Origin: Streptomyces aureocirculatus | GTDB taxonomy: Bacteria > Actinomycetota > Actinomycetes > Streptomycetales > Streptomycetaceae | Direction of reading: 5' to 3' | Assembly: GCF_000720475.1 (NCBI RefSeq) | Contig: NZ_JOAP01000003.1 | Location: 217,144-281,143 of the forward strand | DNA length: 64,000 nt | In this document: piece after piece, positions 34,999-44,139 of the stretch | Layout of the letters: every line of letters begins with the position of its first letter | Position numbering within the stretch: the first letter of the stretch is position 1 | Program-made: the position numbers and the translations under genes | Notes under the pieces: model-generated | Told to the model about the DNA's origin: nothing | Seen by the model: only the letters and a program-made list of their open reading frames with translations | Database searches by the model: none

Positions 34999-37166
34999 CC
35001 ACAGTCCCACCACCCGCCACAGTCGCCACGCCCGCGGGAGCCCGACGCGGCCGGAGAGCGGCCGGGCTTCTCGTCCGACTGTGGCGGGGCCGCGCCGACG
35101 ACGCCCGCTGGGTGCGGCCCGCCTTCCTCGGGCTGCTCCTGGCCACGGCCGTGCTGTACGTCCACGACCTCGCCGCCTCCGGCTACGCCAACTCCTTCTA
35201 CTCCGCGGCCGCGCAGGCCGGCAGCCAGAGCTGGAAGGCGCTGTTCTTCGGCTCGCTGGACGCGGGCAACTCCATCACCGTCGACAAGCCCCCGGCCGCG
35301 CTGTGGCCGATGGCCCTGTCCGTGCGCCTCTTCGGCCTGAACTCGTGGGCGATCCTGCTGCCGCAGGCACTGTTCGGCGTCGCGACGGTCGCCGTGCTCC
35401 ACGCCGCCGTACGCCGCCGCTTCAGCGCGGTCGCCGGACTGCTCGCGGGCGCCGTGCTCGCGCTCACTCCGGTCGCCGCGCTGATGTTCCGCTTCAACAA
35501 CCCCGACGCGCTGCTCACGCTCCTGATGACCGTCACCGTGTACTGCGTGCTGCGCGCCCTGGAGCACGCCCGCACCAAGTGGCTGGTGTGGGCGGGCGTC
35601 GCGGTCGGCATCGCGTTCCTCACCAAGACGCTGCAGGCGTTCCTGATCCTGCCGCCGCTCGCGGTCCTGTACGCGGTGTGCGCGCCGACACGGCTGCGCC
35701 GACGCCTTGGCCAACTCGCCCTCGCCACCGGGGCGATGGTCGTCGCGGGCGGCTGGTGGGTCGCCGCCGTCGAACTGTGGCCCGAGTCCTCGCGCCCCTA
35801 CATCGGCGGCTCACAGGACAACTCCTTCCTGGAGCTGACCTTCGGCTACAACGGCCTCGGCCGCATCAACGGCGAGGAGACGGGCAGCGTCGGCGGGCGC
35901 CGCGTCGTCGAGGGCGGCGGCTACGCCGGAGGCCCCGGCGGCGGCCCGGACGTCGTGCGTGGCGGTTGGGGCGAGAGCGGCCTCGACCGGATGTTCAACC
36001 CCCAGGTCGGCGGGCAGATCTCCTGGCTGCTCCCGGCGGCCCTGCTGCTCCTGGTCGCCGGGCTGATCGTGACGTGGCGTGCGCGGCGCACGGACACCGC
36101 GCGGGCGGCGTTCGTGGCGTGGGGCGGCGCGCTCCTGATGACCGCCGCGGTCTTCAGCTTCATGGCCGGGATCTTCCACGAGTACTACACGGTCGCCCTC
36201 GCCCCCTGCATCGCGGCGCTTGTCGGCATGGGCGCGACGGTCCTGTGGGAGGAGCGCGCCAAGCGGTGGGCGGCCGTGGCCCTCGGCGGCACCGCCGCGG
36301 TGACGGCCTGGTGGGGGTACGAACTCCTCGCCCGGACCCCGGACCACCTGCCCTGGCTGCGCACGGCCGTCCTGGTGGCGGGGCTCGCGGGAGCGGCGGG
36401 ACTGCTGCTCACGGCGCGCCTCGGGCGGCGGCTCGCCCTCACCGCCGTGGGGCTCGGCCTCGCGGCGTCCCTCGCCGGACCGGTCGCGTACACCCTGTCC
36501 ACGGTGGACAACCCGCACACCGGCTCGATCGTGACGGCCGGGCCCGCGGTGGCCGGGCGGACGGGCGGCGGGATGGTGATCATCGGCCCTGGCCCCGGCC
36601 AGGGTCCTGGCTGGGCGAAGGCCCAGGACGGCGCCCGCCCACCCGGCGGCAACCAGCAGGGCCAGAACAAGCCCCCCGGCAACCAGCAGGGCCAGCCGCC
36701 TGGCAACCACCAGAATCCGCAGGGCCAGCCGCCCGGCAGCCGGCAGAACCGCCGCGGCATGGGCGGCCTCCTCGACGGCGCCCGGGTCAGCCCGGCCGCC
36801 AAGCGCCTCCTGGAGCGCGACGCGGGGGGCCACACCTGGGCAGCCGCAGCCGTGGGCGCCCAGAACGCCGCCAGTTACCAACTGGCCACCGGCGATCCGG
36901 TGATGGCGATCGGCGGCTTCAACGGCAGCGACCCGTCACCCACCCTCGCCCGGTTCAAGAGCCTGGTGGCCGACGGCAGGATTGCCTACTTCATCGCGGG
37001 CAACGCCTCCGGCAACGGCTCGGGCGGCGGCGTGGGCACAGGCCTCGGCCCGGCCGGCGAGGGCGACGCGGCCCGGATCACCTCATGGGTGACGGAGAAC
37101 TTCACCAAGGTCACGGCGGGCGACAGCACCTTCTACGACCTGACGGAACCCAAGCAGAAGGGCTGA
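34995..37166 (+). CDS. GT39/ArnT-like membrane mannosyltransferase
   Basis: The 723-residue protein has about twelve membrane helices. The first external loop has YANSFYSAAAQAGSQSWKAL and ITVDKPPAALWPMAL, typical of actinobacterial ArnT/PMT-like GT-C enzymes that take sugar from a polyprenyl phosphate. The C-terminal external part holds an NQQGQPPGN-type Gln/Pro/Gly repeat (about residues 545-590) and then a folded domain ending FTKVTAGDSTFYDL. It is coupled to the GT2-GtrA gene, which would supply the donor. The acceptor (protein or wall glycan) is unknown. The preceding two-component genes may control it. Confidence 0.9.
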   Translation: MTTVPPPATVATPAGARRGRRAAGLLVRLWRGRADDARWVRPAFLGLLLATAVLYVHDLAASGYANSFYSAAAQAGSQSWKALFFGSLDAGNSITVDKPPAALWPMALSVRLFGLNSWAILLPQALFGVATVAVLHAAVRRRFSAVAGLLAGAVLALTPVAALMFRFNNPDALLTLLMTVTVYCVLRALEHARTKWLVWAGVAVGIAFLTKTLQAFLILPPLAVLYAVCAPTRLRRRLGQLALATGAMVVAGGWWVAAVELWPESSRPYIGGSQDNSFLELTFGYNGLGRINGEETGSVGGRRVVEGGGYAGGPGGGPDVVRGGWGESGLDRMFNPQVGGQISWLLPAALLLLVAGLIVTWRARRTDTARAAFVAWGGALLMTAAVFSFMAGIFHEYYTVALAPCIAALVGMGATVLWEERAKRWAAVALGGTAAVTAWWGYELLARTPDHLPWLRTAVLVAGLAGAAGLLLTARLGRRLALTAVGLGLAASLAGPVAYTLSTVDNPHTGSIVTAGPAVAGRTGGGMVIIGPGPGQGPGWAKAQDGARPPGGNQQGQNKPPGNQQGQPPGNHQNPQGQPPGSRQNRRGMGGLLDGARVSPAAKRLLERDAGGHTWAAAAVGAQNAASYQLATGDPVMAIGGFNGSDPSPTLARFKSLVADGRIAYFIAGNASGNGSGGGVGTGLGPAGEGDAARITSWVTENFTKVTAGDSTFYDLTEPKQKG

Positions 37167-37212
37167 CGGGACCACGCGCCGCAGAACTAGCTGTACAGCG
37201 TATGGCACTTCC

Positions 37213-37251
37213 TCTACGGTGTACGTCGCACACATCGACGTACACCGTAGA
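37213..37251. promoter_or_regulatory. Long palindromic operator before the DHA2 pump gene
   Basis: A perfect 16-bp inverted repeat, TCTACGGTGTACGTCG (37213-37228) and CGACGTACACCGTAGA (37236-37251), has a CACACAT spacer. It ends 15 bases before ATG 37267. The length and position fit a TetR-type operator covering the promoter or leader; the TetR gene is third in line at 38917. The same palindrome could also fold as an mRNA hairpin. Confidence 0.85.
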
Positions 37252-37266
37252 AGAGAAGGAGTCCCG

Positions 37267-38811
37267 ATGACGGCGACGACCGCCGACAGCCCCGGGGCGG
37301 CCGCCGAACCGGGCGGCCGCCACCCGCAGCGCTGGCTGATCCTGGGCGTCATCTGCCTCGCCCAGCTCACCGTGCTGCTCGACAACACCGTCCTGAGCGT
37401 CGCGATCCCCTCGCTCACCCATGAGCTCGACGCGTCGTCGTCCGACATCCAGTGGATGATCAACGCGTACTCGCTCGTCCAGTCGGGCCTGCTGCTCACC
37501 GCGGGCAGCGCCGCCGACCGCTACGGCCGCAAGAAGCTGCTGACCGCGGGCCTCGTCCTGTTCGGCATCGGCTCGCTGGTGGCCGGTCTGTCCCAGACCT
37601 CCGCGCAGTTGATCGCGGCGCGCGCCGGTATGGGCATAGGCGGTGCGCTTCTGATGACGACGACTCTCGCGGTCGTGGTGCAGCTCTTCGACGACGCCGA
37701 GCGGGTCAAGGCGATCGGCCTCTGGGCGACCGTCAACTCCCTCGGCTTCGCCGCGGGCCCGCTGCTCGGCGGCTTCATGCTCGACCACTTCTGGTGGGGC
37801 TCGATCTTCCTGATCAACATCCCGGTGGCGCTGATCGGCGTGGTCGCGGTGGTGCGGATGGTGCCCGAGTCCAAGAATCCGCAGGGCGACCGCCCCGACC
37901 TGCTCGGCGCGCTGCTCTCGACCATCGGCATGGCCTCGGTGGTGTACGCGATCATCTCAGGGCCCGAGCACAACTGGACGTCGGCGCGGGTCCTGGTCGC
38001 GGCGGGGGTCGGCATCGGCGTCCTCGCGCTGTTCGCGCTGTGGGAGCTGCGTGCCCCGTACCCCATGCTCGACATGCACTTCTTCCGGAACAAGCGCTTC
38101 ATCGGAGCGGTGACGGGCGCGATCCTGGTGGCTTTCGGCCTCGGCGGCTCGCTCTATCTGCTCACCCAGCACCTCCAGTTCGTCCTCGGGTACGAACCCC
38201 TAGAGGCGGGCCTGCGCACGGCGCCCCTCGCGGCGACCGTCGTGGTGCTCAACCTGGTGGGCATCGGCGCGAAGGTGCACGCCAAGCTGGGCACGCCGGT
38301 GACGATCCTGACCGGCATGACGATGCTGGCGGGCGGTCTGGCCGTGGTCGCCTCGTTCGGCGGCCACGACTACGCGGGCATGCTCGTCGGACTGATCCTG
38401 ATGGGCGCGGGCATCTCGTTCGCCATGCCCGCGATGGCCAACGCCATCATGAGCGCGATCCCGCCGGAGAAGGCGGGTGTGGGCGCGGGCATCAACGGCA
38501 CCCTCGCCGAGTTCGGCAACGGCCTCGGCGTCGCGGTGCTCGGCGCGGTCCTGAACTCCCGCTTCTCGGCCCTGGCCACGGTGTCCGCGGCGTCGTTCCC
38601 CGCCGCCATGGCGGCGGCGGAGTCGGCGGGCGAGCGGGAGCGCATCGCGGACGCGTTCTCCTCCGGCCTTGAGACCAGCCAGTTGGTCGGCGCGGTGGCG
38701 CTGTTCCTCGGCGGCGCGCTGGCCGCGGCATTGCTGTGGCGGGCGGAGCGGGCAGACTCCCCGCGGCGCCCGGCGCAACCGGAGGACACGGCGGAGAAGA
38801 CGACCGCGTAG
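37267..38811 (+). CDS. DHA2-family MFS multidrug efflux pump
   Basis: ATG 37267 follows GAAGGAG. The 514-residue protein has 14 predicted helices and the DHA2 signatures LDNTVLSVAIPSLTHEL in helix 1, GSAADRYGRKKLL in loop 2-3 and the helix-5 motif GFAAGPLLGGFMLD. Proton-driven export of drugs or dyes is expected. A strong palindrome lies directly upstream, and a TetR gene follows 105 bases downstream in the same direction, indicating a self-contained resistance locus. Confidence 0.92.
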   Translation: MTATTADSPGAAAEPGGRHPQRWLILGVICLAQLTVLLDNTVLSVAIPSLTHELDASSSDIQWMINAYSLVQSGLLLTAGSAADRYGRKKLLTAGLVLFGIGSLVAGLSQTSAQLIAARAGMGIGGALLMTTTLAVVVQLFDDAERVKAIGLWATVNSLGFAAGPLLGGFMLDHFWWGSIFLINIPVALIGVVAVVRMVPESKNPQGDRPDLLGALLSTIGMASVVYAIISGPEHNWTSARVLVAAGVGIGVLALFALWELRAPYPMLDMHFFRNKRFIGAVTGAILVAFGLGGSLYLLTQHLQFVLGYEPLEAGLRTAPLAATVVVLNLVGIGAKVHAKLGTPVTILTGMTMLAGGLAVVASFGGHDYAGMLVGLILMGAGISFAMPAMANAIMSAIPPEKAGVGAGINGTLAEFGNGLGVAVLGAVLNSRFSALATVSAASFPAAMAAAESAGERERIADAFSSGLETSQLVGAVALFLGGALAAALLWRAERADSPRRPAQPEDTAEKTTA

Positions 38812-38916
38812 CCGCGTCGGCATAGCATCGGGGACGGGCGGACCGGGACTTTCCGACCGCCCGTCTCCCCGGAGAATCAGCACCCACCCACACGAGCAGG
38901 ACCAGGAAGGTGCGCC

Positions 38917-39723
38917 ATGGCGAAGGCAGCCGACCGCGCGAAGCGAGCGGCGCGCACGAGCGTCTGGCTGGAGGGCAAGGCCCGCCGCGGCACCTCCCGC
39001 AGGGGCGAGAAACCGGCAGGGCTCGACCGCGACCGCATCACGGCGGCCACGGTCCGGCTCCTGGACGCGGAGGGGCTCGCCAAGTTCTCCATGCGCAGGC
39101 TCGCCGCGGAGCTCGACGTCACGGCGATGTCCGTGTACTGGTACGTGGACACCAAGGACGACCTCCTGGAGCTGGCGCTCGACGCGGTGTGCGTGGAGGT
39201 GCCGCTGCCCGACACCTCGTCCGAACCCGAGAAGTGGCGCGAGCAACTGCGCGAACTGGCCGACGGCTACCGGGAACTCCTGGTCCGCCACCCCTGGGTG
39301 TCGCCGCTCGTCGGCGAGTTCCTGAACATCGGCCCCAACTGGCTGAGGTTCTCCCTCGCCATCCAGCAGGCCGTCGGCAACACCGGCCTCCCGCCCGACC
39401 GGCGGAACGGGGCCATCGCCGCGGTGTTCCAGTTCGTGTACGGGTTCGGGACCATCGAGGGGCACTTCCTCGCCCGGTGCGCGGCGGCCGGGATGACCCA
39501 GGACGAGTACTTCCGGGACGCGGTCGGCACCGTCAACGAGGAGCTGGCCACGAACGAGGCGGTGCGGTCGGCCCAGGAACTCATGGCGGCCCGCAGCGAG
39601 GGCACCGTCGCTCAGATGTGGGAGCGGGACTTCATGATCGCCCTGGATCTGATGATCGCGGGCATCGAGGCACTCCTGGACCCGGACCGCCCGCTGACCC
39701 CGCCTGCCCCCGCCGGTTCCTGA
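38917..39723 (+). CDS. TetR-family regulator of the adjacent DHA2 pump
   Basis: The 268-residue protein has a basic N-terminal tail (RAKRAARTSVWLEGKARRG), the helix-turn-helix RRLAAELDVTAMSVYWYVDTKDDLL, and a long C-terminal domain of the TetR_C type found in tetracycline-class regulators. A GGAAGG site precedes ATG 38917. It probably binds the palindrome at 37213-37251 and so controls the pump and itself. Its last codons (LTPPAPAGS, stop) are copied in tandem after the gene. Confidence 0.9.
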   Translation: MAKAADRAKRAARTSVWLEGKARRGTSRRGEKPAGLDRDRITAATVRLLDAEGLAKFSMRRLAAELDVTAMSVYWYVDTKDDLLELALDAVCVEVPLPDTSSEPEKWREQLRELADGYRELLVRHPWVSPLVGEFLNIGPNWLRFSLAIQQAVGNTGLPPDRRNGAIAAVFQFVYGFGTIEGHFLARCAAAGMTQDEYFRDAVGTVNEELATNEAVRSAQELMAARSEGTVAQMWERDFMIALDLMIAGIEALLDPDRPLTPPAPAGS

Positions 39724-39790
39724 CCCCGCCTGCCCCGCCGGTTCCTGACCCCGCCTGCCCCGCCGGTTCCTGACCCCGCCCGGGGCGGGC
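39695..39790 (+). repeat. 25-bp tandem repeat duplicating the tetR end and stop codon
   Basis: The unit CTGACCCCGCCTGCCCCGCC plus GGTTC covers the last codons. The gene copy (39695-39720, one base longer) is followed by near-identical copies at 39721-39745 and 39746-39770 and a partial copy. Each junction spells CCTGA, so every copy carries a TGA; the 25-bp step puts them in successive frames. Confidence 0.85.
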
Positions 39791-39834
39791 TCCCGACCCG
39801 CCTGCCGCCGGGTCCTGGGACCCGGCGCCGGGCC

Positions 39835-40662
39835 CTACACCTGCGGCAGGCTCTCGCCCTGCACCGCCTGGATGTCCAGCTCCACCCGCAGCGTCGTGCC
39901 GATGGCCGAGATGCCCGCCTGGAGCACCTGGTTGTAGTTCATGGCGAAGTCCTCGCGGCGCAGCTCGGCGGTGGCGCGGAACGCCGCCCGGGTGCCGCCC
40001 CACGGGTCGGCGCCGGTGCCGAGGTAGGCCAGGTCCAGGTCCACGGGGCGCACGACCCCGTGCATGCCGAGCTCGCCGTGGACCGTCCACCGGTCGGCGC
40101 CCGCGGGTTCGAGGCCTGTCGACCGGTAGGTGATCTCCGGGTACGTCTCCACGTCCAGGAAGTCCGCGGACTTCAAGTGCCCGTCCCGCAGGGCGTTGCC
40201 GGTGTCGATGGACGCCGCCCTGATCACCGCGTCGACCCGCGACTTCTCCAGGTCACCGGGGTTCTGCGCGATCTCGATGCGCCCCGAGAACTCGGCGAAC
40301 CGCCCCCGCACACTGGAGATCCCCAGGTGCTGGGCGACGGCGCCCACGGATGAGTGGACGGGGTCGATGGTCCACGGCCCGGGCGGCGGCAGCTCGGTGC
40401 CGCCGGCGCGGGCGAGCACCACGGTGCCGATCTCGGCCCGCCCGCTCGCCGTGACGAGGGCCGTGGCGGCGGCGGGCGCGTACCCGACCGCGGTGACGAT
40501 GACGGTGTACGGGCCAGGCGCGAGCTCCGTGGTGTCCCGCACCGCGCCTTCCCCGTCGACCCCGGCCCGCAGCACCTGCGAACCCGTCATGTCCGTGACC
40601 GTCACGACGGCATGCGGCACGGCCCATCCGTCCCGGGTCCGAATCCGCCCACTGAGTCCCAC
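39835..40662 (-). CDS. YceI-family protein with N-terminal carboxypeptidase-regulatory-like domain
   Basis: GTG 40662 is chosen because GAGGAG ends eight bases upstream; other in-frame starts lack this. The 275-residue protein begins with a beta-sandwich CarboxypepD_reg-like domain (GLSGRIRTRDGWAVPHAVVTV, TELAPGPYTVIVTAVGY), then a YceI lipocalin-like domain (WTIDPVHSSVGAVAQHLGISSVRG, ADFLDVETYPEITYRST, GVVRPVDLDLAYLG). YceI proteins bind isoprenoid-type lipids in a beta barrel. No signal peptide is visible, so the Streptomyces form may be cytosolic. The same N-terminal domain type is repeated at the C-terminus of the next pump gene, pointing to a shared partner or substrate. Confidence 0.88.
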   Translation of the reverse strand: MGLSGRIRTRDGWAVPHAVVTVTDMTGSQVLRAGVDGEGAVRDTTELAPGPYTVIVTAVGYAPAAATALVTASGRAEIGTVVLARAGGTELPPPGPWTIDPVHSSVGAVAQHLGISSVRGRFAEFSGRIEIAQNPGDLEKSRVDAVIRAASIDTGNALRDGHLKSADFLDVETYPEITYRSTGLEPAGADRWTVHGELGMHGVVRPVDLDLAYLGTGADPWGGTRAAFRATAELRREDFAMNYNQVLQAGISAIGTTLRVELDIQAVQGESLPQV

Positions 40663-40852
40663 GTTTCCCACTCCTCGTACAGGTCCAAGAACAGGTCCAA
40701 GAACCAAGGCCCGAGAACCAAGGTCCAAAAGAAATCGGCCCCCGGCGGTGGCGACCGGCCGTCCCCTGCCGTCGCGTCGCCACCGTTCCGGGGGCCCTCC
40801 ACACCGCCCCGGGGCCGCGTCCGCTCAAAGCGCGGCCCCGGGGCGGGGTCGG

Positions 40853-43444
40853 TCACTCGCCGGGGTGGGCGAGTTCGATGTCGTGGCCTTCGACGACGCC
40901 GCTGTCACCGGCCACGGACAGGCTTGTGGCCACCGGCGGGTATCCGGTCGCGATGACCGTGTACTCGCCGCCGTCCAGGTCGGTGAAGGCGTACTCGCCG
41001 TCCGCACCGGTCGTCGCGGAGGCCACCACGTTGCCGGCCGCGTCCACGAGCGTGACCCGCGCGCCGTTCAGCGGACCGCCCGCGGCGCGCACGGTGCCGA
41101 GCACCCGGGAACCGGAGCGCAGCTCCACCTCGACGCGGGTGACACCCACGGTGGAGACCTCGACGGGCAGCGCCACCGGCCGGTGTCCCGCCGCGTTCAC
41201 GGCGACGGTCACGGGCCCGGGCACAAGCTCGCTGAAGGCGAAGTCGCCCTGCTCACCGGAGGCGCCGGTGGCGAGCACGTCGCCCCGCACATCGGTCACG
41301 ACCACCATGGCGCCCGCGACGGGCAGCTTGGCGTCCGCGGTGCGCACCAGTCCCGTGAGCCCGCTCGTACCGCTCAGGAGCAGGTCGTACGCGAGCGGCT
41401 CGGTACCGACCACGACCGTGGCGGCCTGCGGCTGGAAGCCGTCGGCGGAGGCGATGAGGACGTACGAGCCGGCGCCGGGGGCGTCCAGGGAGTACGAGCC
41501 GTCGCCCTGCGCGACGGAGCGGCCGAGCTGCTGCCCGCCGAGCGAGATCAGCGTGACCGCGGCGCGCGGCACGGGCGCGCTCTCGGCGCCGCGCACGAAG
41601 CCGCGTACCGGCACTCCGCCGGTGGTCTGCGCGGGCGCGTCACCGGACCCGGCGACGGACGCGACGGCGGCGAGCCGCTGCGTGCCTTCGGGGCCGGCCT
41701 GCGGGGTGGGCTCGGTGCGCGACGCCACGGAGGCGAGCACGGGCTCGTCGGCGGCCGCGGTTCCGTCGGCGTCGGCCCGCACGGCCGCGGCGGTCTCGGG
41801 GGAGACCGGGGCGGCGGAGGAGTCCGCGCCCTGCGCGAGGGCGCCCGCCGTACGCAGCGGCACCTCCTTGATGAACAGGGTCACGAGGAACGCGGCGAAC
41901 GCGATGGGCGCGGCGATCAGGAACACGTCCGCGATGCCGTGGCCGTAGGCGCTCTCCATCACGGTCCGCAGCGGCGCGGGCAGCGCGTCCAGGTCCGGGA
42001 TGCCGCCACCGCCGGTACCGCCGTGGCCGAACGCGGCGCCCTTCGGGCCGAGGTCGGCGAGGCCGTCCTTGACGTAGTCGCTGATGCGCGTGGCCATCAC
42101 GGCGCCGAGCGCGGAGACGCCCATGGCGCCACCGAGGGACCGGAAGAAGGTGACGACGGAGCTCGCGGAGCCGATGTCCTCGGGCGCGACCTGGTTCTGC
42201 GTGCAGAGGACGAGGTTCTGCATCATCATGCCGATGCCGAGACCCATGAGGACCATGTAGCAGGCGATGTGCCAGTACGGGGTGTCGTACCGCATGGTGC
42301 CGAGCAGACCGAGGCCCGCGGTGAGCAGCACGCCGCCGCTGACGAGCCAGGCCTTCCACTTGCCCGTCTTGGTGATCAACTGGCCCGAGAGGGTGGACGA
42401 GACGAACAGGCCCGCGATCATCGGGATCGTCATGACGCCCGACATCGTCGGCGACTTGTCGCGCGCCAACTGGAAGTACTGGCTGAAGAACACGGTGCCC
42501 GCGAACATCGCGACGCCGACGAACAGCGAGGCGACCGAGGCGAGCGCGATGGTGCGGTTGCGGAACAGGCGCAGCGGGATGATCGGCTCGCTGGCCTTGG
42601 ACTCGACGAGCAGGAACAGCAGGCCGAGGACGATCGAGCCGGCCACCATCGCGTACGAGGGCGTCGACAGCCAGTCGTACTTCTTGCCGGAACCGGAGCC
42701 CGCGAAGGTCACCCACACCAGGAGCAGCGAGACGGCGGCGGTGATGAAGAAGGCACCGGCCCAGTCGACCTTGACCTCCCGCTTCACGACGGGAAGCTTC
42801 AGGGTCTTCTGGAGCACGATCAGGGCGATGACCGCGAAGGGCACGCCGACGTAGAAGCACCAGCGCCAGCCGAGCCAGGAGGTGTCGGTGATGACGCCGC
42901 CGAGCAGCGGACCGCCGACGGTGGCGACGGCGAAGGTCGCACCGAGGTAGCCGGAGTAACGCCCGCGCTCGCGCGGGGAGATCATCGCGGCCATGACGAT
43001 CTGGGCGAGGGCCGACAGACCGCCGACGCCGATGCCCTGCACGACACGGCAGGCGATCAGCATCCCGGCGTTCTGCGACAGACCGGCCGCGGCCGATCCG
43101 AGCACGAAGATGACCAGGGCTATCTGGACGAGCGTCTTCTTGCTGAACAGGTCGGAGAGCTTGCCCCACAGCGGGGTGCTCGCCGTCATCGAGAGCAGTG
43201 CGGCGGTGACGACCCAGGTGTAGGCGGACTGGCCGCCACCGAGGTCACCGATGATCTCGGGCAGGGCGTTGGAGACGATCGTCGACGACAGGATCGCGAC
43301 GAACATGCCGAGCAGGAGGCCGGAGAGGGCCTCCATGATCTGCCGGTGCGTCATCGGGGCACCGTCGGCGCCACGGCCGTGTCCGCCGTGCGCTCCGTGC
43401 TTGGCATGGCTGCCCCGCACACCGGATGGTGTGGATGTTGCCAT
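40853..43444 (-). CDS. DHA2-family MFS pump fused to carboxypeptidase-regulatory-like repeats
   Basis: The 863-residue protein has a His/Gly-rich start (HAKHGAHGGHGRG), 14 helices with DHA2 motifs (LSSTIVSNALPEIIGDLGG, WGKLSDLFSKKTL, GGPLLGGVITD), and about 300 cytosolic-side C-terminal residues containing three beta-sandwich repeats (GFVRGAESAPVPRAAVTLIS, GLVRTADAKLPVAGAMVVV, GTVRAAGGPLNGARVTLVD). It has an unusually long tail for a pump. The MarR gene upstream (43465-43959) and the YceI gene downstream are on the same strand, giving a likely marR-pump-yceI unit. I infer export of a hydrophobic compound, possibly handed over by YceI. Confidence 0.9.
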   Translation of the reverse strand: MATSTPSGVRGSHAKHGAHGGHGRGADGAPMTHRQIMEALSGLLLGMFVAILSSTIVSNALPEIIGDLGGGQSAYTWVVTAALLSMTASTPLWGKLSDLFSKKTLVQIALVIFVLGSAAAGLSQNAGMLIACRVVQGIGVGGLSALAQIVMAAMISPRERGRYSGYLGATFAVATVGGPLLGGVITDTSWLGWRWCFYVGVPFAVIALIVLQKTLKLPVVKREVKVDWAGAFFITAAVSLLLVWVTFAGSGSGKKYDWLSTPSYAMVAGSIVLGLLFLLVESKASEPIIPLRLFRNRTIALASVASLFVGVAMFAGTVFFSQYFQLARDKSPTMSGVMTIPMIAGLFVSSTLSGQLITKTGKWKAWLVSGGVLLTAGLGLLGTMRYDTPYWHIACYMVLMGLGIGMMMQNLVLCTQNQVAPEDIGSASSVVTFFRSLGGAMGVSALGAVMATRISDYVKDGLADLGPKGAAFGHGGTGGGGIPDLDALPAPLRTVMESAYGHGIADVFLIAAPIAFAAFLVTLFIKEVPLRTAGALAQGADSSAAPVSPETAAAVRADADGTAAADEPVLASVASRTEPTPQAGPEGTQRLAAVASVAGSGDAPAQTTGGVPVRGFVRGAESAPVPRAAVTLISLGGQQLGRSVAQGDGSYSLDAPGAGSYVLIASADGFQPQAATVVVGTEPLAYDLLLSGTSGLTGLVRTADAKLPVAGAMVVVTDVRGDVLATGASGEQGDFAFSELVPGPVTVAVNAAGHRPVALPVEVSTVGVTRVEVELRSGSRVLGTVRAAGGPLNGARVTLVDAAGNVVASATTGADGEYAFTDLDGGEYTVIATGYPPVATSLSVAGDSGVVEGHDIELAHPGE

Positions 43445-43464
43445 GGGGTTCCTTTTCCTGGTTC

Positions 43465-43959
43465 TTACGCGGGTGTACGGGTTGTTTCCTCGGTCGCGTG
43501 CGCGGGCCCGGGAAGCCGGGCCGAAGCCGCTCGGCAGTCCCCGAAGCTGGTGCGCAGGCGCCCGAGCAGCGCGCTGAGCCGGCCGACGTCCTCGTCGGAC
43601 CAGTCGTGCAGGTAGTGGGCGAGGGTCCGCATGGAGAGCTCGGACAGCTCCGCGAACTTGGCCTCGCCCGCCGGGGTGAGCCGCAGGATGCGCGAGCGCT
43701 TGTCCGCCGGGTCCGGGGCCCGGTCGATCCAGCCCCGCTCGGCGACGTGCGCGACATGCCTGCTGGTCACCGACATGTCGACGGCGAGCAGCTCCGTGAG
43801 TCTGCTCATCCGCATCTCGCCGTGGCGCTGCAGCAGGGTGAGCACGGCGGCGGAGCCGCCCGGGCAGTCGGCGGGAAGTCCGCGACCCAGGCCGCGCTTC
43901 ACCGCGCCGATCGCGCTGAGCTGGCGGGCCAGCTCCTCGTACTCACGCTGTGCGGCCAC
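43465..43959 (-). CDS. MarR-family regulator
   Basis: I start at GTG 43959 (GAGGG eight bases upstream; the protein opens MAAQREYEELARQL), though GTG 43968 and 43974 are in frame. The 164-residue winged-helix protein shows RMSRLTELLAVDMSVTSRHVAHVAERGWIDR and the wing DPADKRSRILRLTPAG. The pump gene follows 20 bases downstream on the same strand. An inverted repeat (43992-44017) just upstream is the likely autoregulatory operator. Confidence 0.9.
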   Translation of the reverse strand: MAAQREYEELARQLSAIGAVKRGLGRGLPADCPGGSAAVLTLLQRHGEMRMSRLTELLAVDMSVTSRHVAHVAERGWIDRAPDPADKRSRILRLTPAGEAKFAELSELSMRTLAHYLHDWSDEDVGRLSALLGRLRTSFGDCRAASARLPGPAHATEETTRTPA

Positions 43960-43991
43960 GGCACCCACCCTCACTACTATTCGTTGCTTAG

Positions 43992-44017
43992 GGCAACCAT
44001 AGAAGCAGTTGGTTGCC
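43992..44017. promoter_or_regulatory. Probable MarR operator (GGCAACCA-N10-TGGTTGCC)
   Basis: Perfect 8-bp arms at 43992-43999 and 44010-44017 lie 33-58 bases before the marR start, in the promoter region of the marR-pump operon. A further half-site-like GGCAAAC follows at 44021. Confidence 0.75.
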
Positions 44018-44139
44018 ACAGGCAAACTAAAATCGGGCGAAAGGTTTAAAGGCCTGGCAAAGGTCTACGCCGTCGGATGTAAAGTCGCCGGTCAGCGGGG
44101 GTTGGGCCGGGCGCGGGGAGTTCGCTAGGGTCCTGATTC

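Noticed and set aside
31783-35013. A 1076-codon minus-strand open frame opposite the histidine kinase and glycosyltransferase genes
   Set aside because: The plus-strand genes have clear family motifs across the same DNA, and the minus frame has none.
40130-43615. A 1161-codon plus-strand open frame opposite the pump and YceI genes
   Set aside because: It is antisense to two genes with full families, and its predicted protein is a Gly/Arg/His mix without structure.
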